Source: Symbiodinium natans (taxonomy: Eukaryota; Sar; Dinophyceae; Suessiales; Symbiodiniaceae). Taken from it: a stretch of DNA of 20,717 nucleotides. Each line of letters starts with the position of its first letter. The stretch's first letter is position 1. The notes beneath the pieces are model-generated. The model worked only from the letters and a program-made list of their open reading frames with translations. It did not search any database and was not told the origin of the DNA. A program made the position numbers and the translations under genes. Positions 8,181-18,045 of the stretch are shown here, one piece after another. The DNA lies in assembly GCA_905221605.1 (NCBI GenBank), contig CAJNDS010000083.1:215501-236217 (forward strand), written 5' to 3'.

Positions 8181-11100
8181 ATGGCAGAGGGAAGAATTCG
8201 TAAACATTCCTATCGTCGGGCCTGTCACCGAGCCTTAAGGGACGGTTGCGCAGTACCATATCGCGAGATCAATTTGCCTCTAAGCCAGGCACGGGCAAGT
8301 GCAGGCATAACTGCACCCAGTGTGATCCATGAGCCACAAGAAAAAATGCATGTTCCGTTTTCACCGCAGCTCCCAATTAGGAATCCGCGACGGCGTCACC
8401 CCAGAGGAGGTTGCGAAGCCAAACCACTGAGAGTTTTCTCGTGGAACGCAGGTGGCCTAAGCCAACAATTGTGGGCGGAGTTCAAAGAGTGGCTGCAGCA
8501 ACAACAGGACCTAGATGTTGTCTTTATTCAGGAAACCCACTGGACCACCTCCTCCCAATTTAAAGTGCATGGCTGGACAGCTGTTTCAGGCGGCCTGCCG
8601 GATGAAGAGCTCGTGAGGTCCCCTCCCGCTCAAACACCCCAGTTGCCCGAACAGCCTAAGCACCGGCGCTCAGCGGGTGTTCTCACTCTACTATCGCCTA
8701 GCATAGACTCTGCAACACTGCGCTGGCAGGATCTACACCCAGGCCGTGCCCCCCTAGTTCACTGCGAAGTCCGAGGTCACCCAGTGCTCCTGCTCAACTG
8801 CTATCAGTACACTAAGCAGCGGGGCATGACGGAGCAAGACCACTATGCCACCCAGAGCAAAGTTCTCTCCTCTCTAGGCAAGTCCCTTTCCAACCTATCA
8901 CAGCGCACTGTTCCGGTACTGGCGGGCGACTTCAACTCGTCCCTAAAACCTAATCCCCCCTATGTAGGGGGAGTGGTGCCGGCAGGGTCTTCTAAGCACA
9001 AACCGGTTCAGAAGCAGTTCCAGAAGTTTCTTCAGCGAAACTCTCTAGTTGCGCTTAACACATGGCAGGGGCGCAAGGCAAACACCTTCACCTCGCCACA
9101 GGGCAACTCTCAGATAGATTTCATCTTGACCTCCAAATTCTATGCTGCTCAGCTAGCCCGCAAAGTGTGTGTCCTCAAGGACTTTAAGCTGGGAGCATGG
9201 CGTAAAGGCGGCAAACACACGCCACTCCGGACGGCAGTACCCCTCAAGAAGGTCTGGAGACACCCGTTCTCGACAAAAACTCAGCCAGTAGTCCCTTCTA
9301 AACAAAAGTCCCTACTGGCTCAACATGTTAGACAAAACACTCCTCTGGCTCAAACCCTGCGAGACCAAGTTGCACAGGACGTCGACAAACTCCGAGCGCA
9401 GAAGAATGGAGAGCCTCTTCACCCTGATGAGGTCAACGAGCTTCTTCTCGAACATGCCAAGACCTTCCAGCCGAGGGACCCAGAAGTAGGCACCTCAGAC
9501 GCAGCTCCGACAGCACAACCTCTGTGGCGGCTTCATAACAATCGGCAGACTGCACTACGGAACCTAAGACGTGAGGATGACGTCATAAATAAGATGTCTC
9601 GCACCGAGCACCTCAAACAGGCTCAGCGCTCACTAGACGAGGCAGCCAAGGCACATGCCCTCCAGATAAAAAATCAGGCCCGAGAAAGTACTCATCGCAC
9701 TCTGACAGAGATTTCTGAGAAGGTCAAACGAGATCCACATGCGGCATATCGCTCTTTAAAGCATGTAGCTCCCTGGTCTCCTGCACCTAGAGTCTGCCTC
9801 AGATCGCCATGCGGCCGCATCCTAACTGAGTCCGAGGGGCTAGCAGAGCTAAAGAGACATAGTCTTTCAATCTTCTCCTCGCATCCCCCCCTAGCCAGTG
9901 GCGTAGGCCAAGCCTTGCCCAAGCTGGACAAAAGCAGTCTGACAAAAGGCATAGCCTCTATAAAGCCGGAAAAGGCAGTACCGCAAGGATCTGCCCCAGC
10001 ATCCATGTACCGCCTTTGTGCTTCCACAGTGGCCAATAATTACTGCGACTATCTTGAAGCGGTGCCTCCGCCTCCCGCTCTGACCCATCCGGCGTGCGAG
10101 GTCACCTCCTGCCAAAAAAAGAGCGAGCCTCAGCATAACACAGCACCACTGAATCCAGCCGAGCCACCCTCGCTGCCTACTACGGCCAAATCAGCAGACC
10201 TTAGCTTCATACCCAAGCCCTCTAAACCTGCCTCTAAGCCGGAGAACTTGCGACCGCTAGGCATCATTAGGCCAGATGGCAAAGGCATAGCCTCTGAGGC
10301 TAGGAGAAGGCTCGACCCCCTCTTTAAGAAGGCCCACTTTGCCTCCCCTCAATTTGCCTACATTCCAGGACGCGGTATCGCCGACGCCCAACTCCGGGTA
10401 ATTGGCCACGCAAGGCGCGTCCGAGCCATGCTTCGATCCCGAGCACCAGACAGGTTCTGCACTCCCAAGCGCAAGAAGGGCAAGCCAGATTTAATTGGGG
10501 GCTTTACCTTCTCACTAGACCTCTCTCAAGCTTTTGACAAAACAAGCAGAGAGGCTCTCTTGCGCTCACTAATTACTTACGGGGCCTCACCCGAAGACGT
10601 TGAGCTGGTTGCATCCCTTCATAGGGAAGCCCAGTATAACTTGCGCTATGGAAGAAGCCAGGACACAGTAACCTCAACAAGAGGTATAAAGCAAGGCTGC
10701 AAACTGGCCCCCTCTCTCTTCTCCCTGGTCATCACGGAGGCGTTCCGGCTTATGGCCACCCACATAGGGTTCCCTCCCATACAGCAGTTCCTCACAGGCT
10801 TTGCGGATGACCTCGTCATTCACCGAGACATCCACAACTGGTCCGATCTCTACGCGGCTCATGACATGGTCAGATTGTTACTGCATTACCTGCAAGAAGC
10901 CGGACTAGAAGTAAATTATGCCAAGTGCAACATCATGGTCAAACTAGCAGGTCGCCACGCACAGCAGGCCAAGAAGCTCTTCAAGTCACAGGAGCTCCGC
11001 TCAGGCCGGAAGGTTACGGTCTGGAACATAGATGCCCCAGAGCAACCAAGACGGCCAATTCTGCTCTCGACTTCCTCTGCCCCCTCTCCCCTCCCTTCCT

Positions 11101-13538
11101 TCCTTCGAGCTGGTAGACTCCTTCAAGTATCTAGGGGTTATGGTCAGCTACTCAAACCCGGAAGATCTTACTTATTCCTTAAGACAAGAGAGAGCGGCGA
11201 AGAAAAAGCAGACTGTGCGCAAATTCATTCACAATAAGCGCAGGACAAAAACCGCATCTAGGCTGCTTGTCTGGAGAGCCACCGTCTGGTCTACGGCCAC
11301 TTTTGGACTGGAATCCGTTGGTCTCTCAGGAAGGCGGGCACGGGCACTCCGCTCATGGCATGCCAGACAGGTGCGAGCTGTAACACACAACCCTGTGCAT
11401 AAGACTCGTGAAACTACAGCAGCGCTCTTTGCACGTCTTAAACTCGTCTCTCCCATTCAGCAGCTTCATGATCGCTCAGCCCAGCGCCTAGACTCCCTTC
11501 GCAAGCGCCGGAATGCAGCACCAGCGAGTGAGGTCACCTCCTGCTCAACATCCACGCCGGCCAACACGAGTTCTTCGCTCCTCACCCAGTCCGGCGCCTG
11601 GCCAAGTGAGGATATCCTAACCATTCCCTCCACCCTGCAAACGGCGGAGGAGATTGTAACCTCTTACAGCAAGCTGCTCATGGAGGTCGACAATGACCCT
11701 TCTCCGGACGTACCCATGCATACCTGTTGTGGCAAGGTATTTCGCACTGCGGCGGGCATGAGAACACACCGGACAGTCAAGCACCCGGCTCCTGTTCTGC
11801 CACCCCTTGAATTCTCACGCCTAAAGCACTCCGTGGGAGGCCTGCCTCAATGCTCAAACTGCCAGGCGAAATTTAAAAACTGGCATAATCTACAACAACA
11901 CGTTGAGCGCAGAGTCTGCAGACAGGCTGGCTTCAAGCTTTCTAGACCTGAGGCGGCCACTCAGGCTGACGAAGCTCCTCCCAAGGCGAGTGAGGTCTCC
12001 TCCAGCCAGGAGCTTGTGCCCTCGTCAGACTGCCGTGCTACTGCCGCACCCTCGGTCCAACTTACCTTGCAGATAGACACAGTGCCGCTCATCTCGCGCA
12101 TGCGCACCGAACTGCTGCAACAGGCCGGAACCCAGACCTTCCTCGAGCTCCTCACCGGCCACCTTGGCCAGCAGCTCACCAGGACCTGTCTGCTCTGTGA
12201 CTCGTGGATAGCCTCCACGACAAAAATAGCCTTCCACCTCACAAAAAAACACGGGGCAGAATGGGACTCTTATAAGGCTTCTGCGGGGAATAACACCTCT
12301 AAGATGTATGTGCTGACCCGCCTGTCCCCCTGTCCTGCCTGTGGCGTGAAAGTGGAGAGCGCCCCCCGACACACGAAGCAGTGCCCGGTCATTCAGCAAT
12401 TACAACTCTTCTTCTTTCTGCACCCTGATGCCCCTCTTTCCAGAATGCACTCGTCCCTCCAACACACTCAGCTCTCACATCTCTCACCCACCACCTCTGG
12501 GGCTGGCGCATCTCCTTCTGCGGTCCCTACCCCCAGGCTGAACACGGCAACATCAATCTTCCACGCAGGCTCCCCCCCAACCTACGACGTCCCAACAGCG
12601 GACCCTGCAGGCTCCCAATCCCAGGTCCAAGCAAAGCCAGCTTCAGAGATGGTTTCGCCCAGGGAGTGCCTCCCAGGCTGCACAGCCGGGCGCAGGACCT
12701 CCTCAGCCAGCACCGACAGGCCTGGATGCCTCTCCTCCGCCACCGCCTCCTGCAGCTCAGCCTATGCCACAGTTGATTAATCCCCATAACTTGTGCTACG
12801 CCATTTCAGTCTTGCAGATGATTAGCGCTCTGAGGGAAGAACCCTCAGTGGACTGGTCGAATCTTCAGCCTCTCCAGAGGGAACTTCGAGCAAGGGCCTC
12901 GCGCCCAGTCTCTATTCTTGCACTAGAATCGCTCCCACATTGTCATCCTGACTGGAGGCTTGCTAATAGGCAAAGCGATGCACTCGAGTACTTGACGTTT
13001 TTGTTGGCTAATCACCATGGCTCCTTACAAAGCACCCCCTGGAAAAGAGTCTACGATGCTGACATACCCGACTCAACAGGCTTCTCCCCCCTTCTACACA
13101 GACCCGACCAGGCTGTCCCAGCCTGACTCCCAGGCAGTGCCTATCTTAGCCTATTCACTGTCCTTTGTTGTGCACGAGTGGCACTCTCCACATGACTCGA
13201 AGGCGGCACTGCTGTATACACCTCCTTATATCTTTGTGTCTCTGCCAAGGTTCACGAATGCCGGAGAGAAGCAACACTGGAGACTCACGGGTTTGCAGGA
13301 CGAAATGCAGCTACCTGCTTGGACCGGGCCTGACTCTCAATCTTTTGTTCGCTACAAATCCGTCTCGGGACTCTTTCACATCGGGCAGGAAGCCACCTCG
13401 GGTCATTATAGATCCTTCACCTTGCTTCCTTCTCTGCAGGTAGGGGATGACTCCAGCCCAGGCTCCTCGCCTACGAGCGAGGAACGCGCACAGATGGGGT
13501 CAGGAGCTTACCTTCTGCTTCTCCAACGCTTAAGCTGA
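8181..13538 (+). CDS. LINE polyprotein: APE endonuclease, reverse transcriptase, zinc fingers, USP-like protease (frame-broken)
   Basis: The first ATG is at 8181 (MAEGRIRKHS); an open frame extends upstream without ATG. Endonuclease motifs from that ATG are WNAGG (N89), QETH (E118), GDFNSS (D250, N252), QIDF (D313) and KHTPL (H346, where SDH is expected). Reverse transcriptase motifs are FSLDLSQAFDK (D780), RGIKQGCKLAPSLF (from 834), FADD (DD 876-877), and FKYLGV in the thumb-side region after the first break. C2H2-like fingers follow at about 11720-11782, 11851-11919 and 12187-12254, with a CxxC...HxxxC module near 12331-12385. A Pro-rich linker and a USP-like domain end the protein. The frame shifts by +1 near 11060-11105 (C/T-rich), near 12572 (C7) and near 13086 (C6). 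No stop interrupts the corrected path of roughly 1,785 codons. Nick-primed reverse transcription is inferred from the family. Confidence 0.85.
8607..8631 (+). repeat. Core hairpin H1
   Basis: Core TCGTGAGGTCCCCTCCC (8611-8627), flanked by GAGC/GCTC. It lies inside the endonuclease coding region and is read as VRSPP. This is a weak example, with a short stem. Confidence 0.5.
10077..10124 (+). repeat. Core hairpin H2
   Basis: Core GTGCGAGGTCACCTCCT (10094-10110). Inner stem GGC/GCC, then an internal loop, then outer stem GCTCT/AGAGC. It lies in the RT coding frame and is read as EVTSC. Confidence 0.6.
10248..10950 (+). other. Reverse transcriptase core domain
   Basis: The segment from LRPLGII to AGLEVNYAKCNIMV covers RT motifs 1-2 through D. 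Catalytic aspartates are in LDLSQAFD and FADD. FADD is a common variant of YxDD in non-LTR and other RTs. There is no frame break inside this core. Confidence 0.92.
11523..11545 (+). repeat. Core hairpin H3
   Basis: Perfect core GAGTGAGGTCACCTCCT (11526-11542) with an AGC/GCT stem and weak outer complementarity. In frame it reads SEVTSC. Confidence 0.6.
11972..12015 (+). repeat. Core hairpin H4
   Basis: Core GAGTGAGGTCTCCTCCA (11988-12004). The stem is GGC/GCC plus AAGCTCCT/AGGAGCTT, 11 paired bases with one 5-nt bulge on the left. In frame it reads SEVSSS between zinc fingers. Confidence 0.75.
12573..13538 (+). other. Pro-rich linker plus USP-like (peptidase C19) domain
   Basis: The Cys box is NPHNLCYAISVLQ (12779-12817; the family pattern is NxGNTCYxNSxLQ). 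It is followed by QSDALEYLTFLL, which matches the QxDAxEFLxxLL helix of ubiquitin-specific proteases. After the +1 break near 13086, VSLPRF matches the LxRF strand and GLFHIGQEATSGHYRSF matches the His box (HxGxxxxGHYxxY). GDDSS, further on, may supply the third catalytic residue. At about 250 residues it is compact for a USP. Upstream the linker is Pro/Ala-rich. Deubiquitinase activity is inferred. An alternative is a separate ORF starting at ATG 12764, which overlaps the stop at 12780. Confidence 0.68.
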
Positions 13539-13547
13539 AGTCCCATC

Positions 13548-13578
13548 CACCTTCGTGTGAGGTCCCCTCCTGAAGGTG
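13548..13578 (+). repeat. Core hairpin H5
   Basis: Core GTGTGAGGTCCCCTCCT (13555-13571) inside a perfect 7-bp stem CACCTTC/GAAGGTG. It begins 10 bases after the stop codon of the LINE polyprotein. Confidence 0.75.
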
Positions 13579-13626
13579 AGCGGGCAGCGTTTACTTGTGC
13601 TCCCATGCGTGTCATCCCTAAGCGCT

Positions 13627-14700
13627 ATGGAGCAAGCCCAGCAGGAGCTGCTGAACAACCCCGCACTATGCCAAGTGCTCTTTAAGAACCTCCCCCACCT
13701 TGCCGCTTCATCCATGGCTGCCCGGGCATTTGGCCCTGACGAACGTTCAACGTCCAGAGAACTGGTTCCTGCTCACGACAGGGACAGGCCTCCCAAACAG
13801 CGCCGTCAGCAGAAGGAGCTGGAGCAGGACGAGGAAATGCCGCCGACTCGATTGCCCTCACCATCCAGGAGGCCAAAGAGGACTGGTCGCCGTAATGGCT
13901 CCAGACCAAGGGCCTCGCGCAACGGTCCGCAGCAATCAAAGCAGGAGGTCAAACCAACCGCTGACCTCTTGGCTAGCATAATCTTGGCCCTGCTGAATCA
14001 CGAGGATGAACTGACAGCTTTGCGATACCATCATGGATGGATCTTCTACGCCACGGTACACCAGGCGAACAGTGTGGTTCCCTCCTTGGCACAGATCCAG
14101 CAACAGTGGAAATCAGACAAGCCCCAGGACTCCCCTGGCACGCCTGTTCGCCACGCCCTGTTCATCGGTCTCATTCACGAGCTGCACACTCGGGCCCAGG
14201 GCTTCGATCACGTCGCCTATGACAGCACGAACCAGGACAAGGAATCAGCACTTATCTCTCTACCAGGAGCACTTGCCTCCCGAGGCCGACACCACACGGA
14301 CGAGAACCCTGCCTTCTACTGGAACTACATGAGATGGGACGCAAAAAAGCGGAAGGTAGTCATCGATGCCCAACGCCCTCCTCTCTCGCCCAAGGTTATC
14401 TCCACCCACCTGGCAGCTATGCTCAAGCTAGATCAGGAACAGCTCACCAAGTTCAGGCCGTCCAGACCGCTGAGGACCAACCTGACGGAAGAAAAGCCGG
14501 TCATAGCCTTCCTCCTGGAACTGGCCCTGACTATCGGAGACGACCACGAGGCAACGCACGCCTTTCGACTTCTAGCGAACAACTCAATCTGGAACTTAGT
14601 TGTGGTCACCATGCGCAGGGAAGGCCTAAGACGGTCTCCACAGATGCAGACCCTCCGCGATCAGCTAGAAGCGCTGCACACAGGAGGCAACGAGGGCTAA
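13627..14700 (+). CDS. Uncharacterised cargo protein, 357 aa
   Basis: The first ATG is at 13627 (MEQAQQELLNNPALC). A helical N-terminus is followed by a very basic, disordered-looking segment (RPPKQRRQQ... to RRPKRTGRRNGSR, about residues 48-100) that could bind nucleic acid or act as a nuclear signal. A globular part starts at ADLLASIILALLNHEDEL and runs to the end (HGWIFYATV, HALFIGLIHELHTRAQGF, PVIAFLLELALTIGDDHEA). I recognise no named domain. My unverified recollection is that proteins with an NHEDEL-like segment are frequent in dinoflagellate proteomes. It follows the LINE polyprotein after hairpin H5 and is followed by H6 and H7. A gag-like nucleic-acid-binding role would fit the position but is only a guess. 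Confidence 0.75.
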   Translation: MEQAQQELLNNPALCQVLFKNLPHLAASSMAARAFGPDERSTSRELVPAHDRDRPPKQRRQQKELEQDEEMPPTRLPSPSRRPKRTGRRNGSRPRASRNGPQQSKQEVKPTADLLASIILALLNHEDELTALRYHHGWIFYATVHQANSVVPSLAQIQQQWKSDKPQDSPGTPVRHALFIGLIHELHTRAQGFDHVAYDSTNQDKESALISLPGALASRGRHHTDENPAFYWNYMRWDAKKRKVVIDAQRPPLSPKVISTHLAAMLKLDQEQLTKFRPSRPLRTNLTEEKPVIAFLLELALTIGDDHEATHAFRLLANNSIWNLVVVTMRREGLRRSPQMQTLRDQLEALHTGGNEG

Positions 14701-14710
14701 AGTTTTCCGG

Positions 14711-14740
14711 GACATCCGAGTCGAGGTCTCCTCCTCCGTC
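14711..14740 (+). repeat. Core hairpin H6 (degenerate)
   Basis: Core GAGTCGAGGTCTCCTCCT (14718-14735) has one extra C. Only GAC/GTC pairs outside it. It starts 11 bases after the stop of the 357-aa ORF. Confidence 0.4.
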
Positions 14741-14756
14741 ACTAAGCCTCAGACAA

Positions 14757-14800
14757 CCCTCTCACTCTCGTGTAGAGGTCCCCTCCTGAGAGTTCGAGGG
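14757..14800 (+). repeat. Core hairpin H7
   Basis: Core GTGTAGAGGTCCCCTCCT (14770-14787, one extra A). The stem is ACTCTC/GAGAGT, a 2x2 internal loop, then CCCTC/GAGGG, 11 bp in all. Confidence 0.75.
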
Positions 14801-15112
14801 CGCTGATTAGTCAGCCCGTTTCTCCCTTCTCTGGAGCCTCGCGTGCACAGTGCCTGCCAGGAAAAGCTTTCTGCACCACACGTCAAGCTTCATTAATGCA
14901 TCGAACTGCCTCTTTCTCCCAGTACAACTGAGGCCGAGCTTCATTTACGCCAGCCGTCGACCAGAGCGAGCCACACCACAGGCCCTCGCATGACTTACAA
15001 GCCATGAGACCGACTTCCCGCTCTGCGTCTGACCGAAGCCCTAACTTAGCTCAGCATCAGCCGTTCTGCTCATATTGATCAGTACTGACAGTCCCTCCAC
15101 TATCATCACGCC

Positions 15113-15376
15113 ATGGCAACCAACCCGGAGGGCACGATTCTCGCCATTGAAAACACCCCTGGCACTCACACTCAGACGACGACAAGCCAGGCCAGTGCAG
15201 CCCAAGCTCTGGTCAAGGCAACGGCACCTCCGCCAGCACAGTCATCATGCGGAGCAGGCTGCGACCAATGCCACAGTGCTCCATGTATTCGACACAAGCC
15301 GGGACATCTGTGGCACTGCTGTTTTGGGTGCAGGGACTCCTGGGCGGTGCAACAAGCCCGCTCCAGGTACTGGTAG
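15113..15376 (+). CDS. Small Cys/His-rich (zinc-binding-like) protein, 87 aa
   Basis: The ATG is in the context CGCCATGG. Residues 1-42 are low-complexity (Thr/Ala/Gln). Residues 45-72 hold a dense metal-ligand pattern: C-x3-C-x2-CH-x3-C-x2-H-x3-H-x2-HCC-x2-C, including GHLWHCCFGC. The spacing recalls RING or B-box-like cross-brace fingers, but the ligand assignment is uncertain. The ORF lies between H7 and H8 on the element's coding strand. It could be a nucleic-acid-binding or protein-binding accessory factor. Its shortness lowers confidence; the ligand cluster raises it. Confidence 0.55.
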   Translation: MATNPEGTILAIENTPGTHTQTTTSQASAAQALVKATAPPPAQSSCGAGCDQCHSAPCIRHKPGHLWHCCFGCRDSWAVQQARSRYW

Positions 15377-15400
15377 CTTTGAGCAGGATAGAGCTCGACA

Positions 15401-15440
15401 TTTTGCGACCAGCAAGTGAGGTCTCCTCCTGCAGGTAAAA
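15401..15440 (+). repeat. Core hairpin H8
   Basis: Core AAGTGAGGTCTCCTCCT (15414-15430). The stem is GC/GC, an A-A mismatch, ACC/GGT, a 3-nt left bulge, then TTTT/AAAA. It begins 25 bases after the stop of the Cys/His-rich ORF. Confidence 0.65.
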
Positions 15441-15694
15441 CGCAGCCATGCTCTCACAGCTGCGCGCCGTCGACAGAGCCAACAGCCTCAGCTAAAACAG
15501 TCTGCCCTAAATGCACGTCAGCCCTAAGCTCATCCAATGCCTCTCCGTTCCTATATTGCTGCACAGGCCCCACTCGAGCCCAGCACTCAGCCAGTCCTTG
15601 TGCATTGCTGAGACAACAGTCTGACCTTACGCTCTGGCTAGACTCTGTGCTCAAAGAACGTCCACTAGGTTTACAGCGCAGGGCACCTAGGACC

Positions 15695-17841
15695 ATGCCC
15701 CCGCGGAAAAGACAATCGAAGACTTCGACCCTGCCTTCGTTCGACCTCGCCTCCAACATCTGCACAGAAGCTGATAGGCTGCTGCCTTCGAACTATGTCC
15801 CCATCTCGCACAAGAGAATGGACGAGATCAGAAATTACCGCTGGGAGAAAGGTCTCCGTGCTATATCAAGAAGCATGATGGCCCGCCAATCGACAAGGCC
15901 GGTCTCGAGCCAGAGACAAGCGGATAAAGAAAGCAAGAGACTAGAAGAGCTGGGAATAAAAAAGCCTGGACTCACTGCAGAGGACTTAGCGGCCCTTCCT
16001 ACCTCGGACGTGTACAAGAATCTCTCTTCGCTTTCCTTGATCTCGGTCGATACTTCCCGACCGGCAAGCTCCAGCGTGAGGTCGCCTCCGAGGAGCGGAC
16101 ACAGGGAAGCGAAAACAGAACCATCCTCCTCATCTGTGCTCCAGGCAGAGGAGGCGAAGACCTTCACGGCAGAGCCATCACGAGAGCACGCACCGCAACC
16201 CTATGCGGGCCAAGGCGTGGGCAGGAAAGAAACCTGCAAGGAAGAGTCGGACTCAGACATACCACCCTGGGCGGACTCGAAGAAGTCGCGCTCATCTCAG
16301 TACACCGGTGCAGGAGTTGGACAAAAGGAGGCCTTCGTCAGGCAGCCGCCCCCACCTCCATCTCCTCCTGCAAGACAATCAGCTCCCGACCCAGGCCACC
16401 TTGAAGGCATCGCGCGCCTCACTTCCACAGAGGAGCTCCAGGTGGTCAATCTCACGCAAGCAGCTCCTCCTCCGCGCGAGTTCTTGAACTACCCGGTACA
16501 TCAAGGAGTGATAGTTCTTCCAGCAGCCACAGTTCAAGCTCGCGTGGCAAGCAAAAAGGAACAAGACAAGGGCAAGGCGGTCATTCACTCCTTCCCCTAC
16601 TCCTACCCGCAGGAATTCCCTTTGGAATTGGACGTTCATGTGCAAATTCGGAAATCGCAGGACGAGCAGGTCAGCATGATTCTGAAGCTGAACCGCACAG
16701 CATCCATGAAAGGCGTCACCCGAGCTGTATACAACTTCAAAGGCGGGGAATTCTACTCGGTCTTCAAACTCTCTGTTGTTGCTCCCCAAGAAGAGCAGGC
16801 CCAAGACGGACTTCAGGCTCATGAAGCGGAACTCGACTTGGCACACGTTTTTCCAGAGATGGTCCCGACGGTGGCAAACGTCTTTGCTATCCAGCTCAGA
16901 GTGGCTTCCGCGGTCAATCCCCTGGATTTTCCCAAGTCTCCCACGCCGAGTGAGGTCTCCTCCTGGCGGGGAGACTCGGGCCCGCCGAAGTACCTCCTCA
17001 TTCAGCAGGCCTACGGCATCATGGTGGAAAAGGTCCAGCCGCTAGTACGTCCGATGCCGATCAGGCCAGCGCACTAACCTGGCATTATCTCACCAGGAGG
17101 TTCTCGCAGTCAGAGCTGAATGCCATTCTGCTCCGAACTCTGGAGCAGGCCAAGGTCATTCTGCAGTCTGAATTCACTCCAGCACATCAACGGAACCTAC
17201 TCCAGCTGCATCCCCAAACGACGGAGGAGAACTGGCAAGGCAAAAAGTACTTCCCCCTAGGCCTCCGGCTTCAAGACCCTCATCAGCTTGATCTTGAAGC
17301 ATACGATTTCAGAACGCTCAAAAGAGCATCACTTCAGCTGCGCCTACTGCAACAACTGCGGACTATTACGGCCTCCACACCTACATCGGCCAGCGAACAG
17401 ATCCGCGATGGCTGGGAATTCCTTGAACAAGACCGTGATCTCTCAAAGCTTGACTATGAGGACTACCACACCAAACTGGTTTCAATGATCCCGCACTATC
17501 AGGAGACACTCCGAGAAATCCTGACACTGTACCGCCTATGGCTGTCAGCCCCTCTGTCCGATGAAGACTTCTTGTGGGTGCGCAACCTGGTAGTGAGTCA
17601 GCTTCTACCTAGAGACACTCTCCATCGCTACTTTGCTGACAGTCTCTGGCAACAAATACGACACAGATATGGAGGGGACCAAGGAGATCTCGAGCAGGCA
17701 CAAGGAGTCATCACAATCCTTTCCCCGCTCCATGACCAGGTCTATGATGACTATAAGAACTTTGCTGTGGCGCTGACTCTGCTCCTCGTTCGACACCGTC
17801 AACGTCTGAAGCAGACGCTAGACGACAAAATTCGGGGCTAG
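15695..17841 (+). CDS. Cargo protein A (paralogous C-terminal domain, -1 frame break)
   Basis: The first ATG is at 15695 (MPPRKRQSKT, NLS-like). The frame runs 461 codons to a TAA at 17075-17077. A second frame, -1 relative, is open from 16954 to 17841 and continues as LTWHYLTRRFSQSEL through YFPLGLRLQDPHQLDL to a stop. This second part has no ATG until 17485, yet its homology to cargo protein B starts well before that, so both parts probably form one product of about 715 aa. Visible features are an internal repeat (QPYAGQGVGRKE and SQYTGAGVGQKE), a Pro-rich stretch (RQPPPPPSPPARQ), a beta-rich region (HSFPYSYPQEFPLELDVHVQIRK), and then a helical paralogous domain. The function is unknown. 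The break may be a mutation, an assembly error, an intron or programmed frameshifting. Confidence 0.65.
16068..16096 (+). repeat. Core hairpin H9
   Basis: Core GCGTGAGGTCGCCTCCG (16074-16090). An A-A mismatch, then stem GCTCC/GGAGC. It is inside the coding region of cargo protein A, read as SVRSPP. Confidence 0.55.
16935..16976 (+). repeat. Core hairpin H10
   Basis: Perfect core GAGTGAGGTCTCCTCCT (16948-16964). The stem AGTCTCCC-a-CGCC pairs with GGCGGGGAGACT: 12 bp with a single bulged A. Read in frame as SEVSSW. This is the best-paired example. Confidence 0.8.
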
Positions 17842-17868
17842 AGACTGTCCGAGCACCATAGCCTTCCC

Positions 17869-17891
17869 AACGAGTGAGGTCCCCTCCTGTT
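17869..17891 (+). repeat. Core hairpin H11
   Basis: Perfect core GAGTGAGGTCCCCTCCT (17872-17888). The close stem is only AAC/GTT; ATAG/CTAT may pair further out. It begins 28 bases after the stop of cargo protein A. Confidence 0.55.
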
Positions 17892-17994
17892 CACTGCACT
17901 ATCTTCCCAAATTGCGGGAAAAAAGCGTGTAGCTCCGATCTTCCTATGCCAGGCCTCACTAAGCACAGCTCTCCTCGCAAAGTTTTGCTCTCAG

Positions 17995-18026
17995 GTTCGC
18001 ACGAGTGAGGTCCCCTCCTGGCGAAC
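17995..18026 (+). repeat. Core hairpin H12
   Basis: Perfect core GAGTGAGGTCCCCTCCT (18003-18019). The stem GTTCGC-a-C pairs with GGCGAAC: 7 bp with one bulged A, as in H10. It ends 20 bases before the ATG of cargo protein B. Confidence 0.78.
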
Positions 18027-18045
18027 TTCAACCCAGCCCAACCCC

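Larger units (their letters stand above)
14701..15112 (+). other. Spacer with two core hairpins
   Basis: This 412-bp stretch between cargo ORFs holds H6 and H7 in its first 100 bases. The remainder is pyrimidine-rich leader-like sequence up to the ATG at 15113. No further gene or known regulatory site is seen. Confidence 0.6.

Noticed and set aside
12764-13126. USP-like segment as an independent 120-aa gene
   Set aside because: It holds only the Cys half of the domain; the His half continues in the next frame and the frame is open upstream into the LINE linker, so one polyprotein is more likely.
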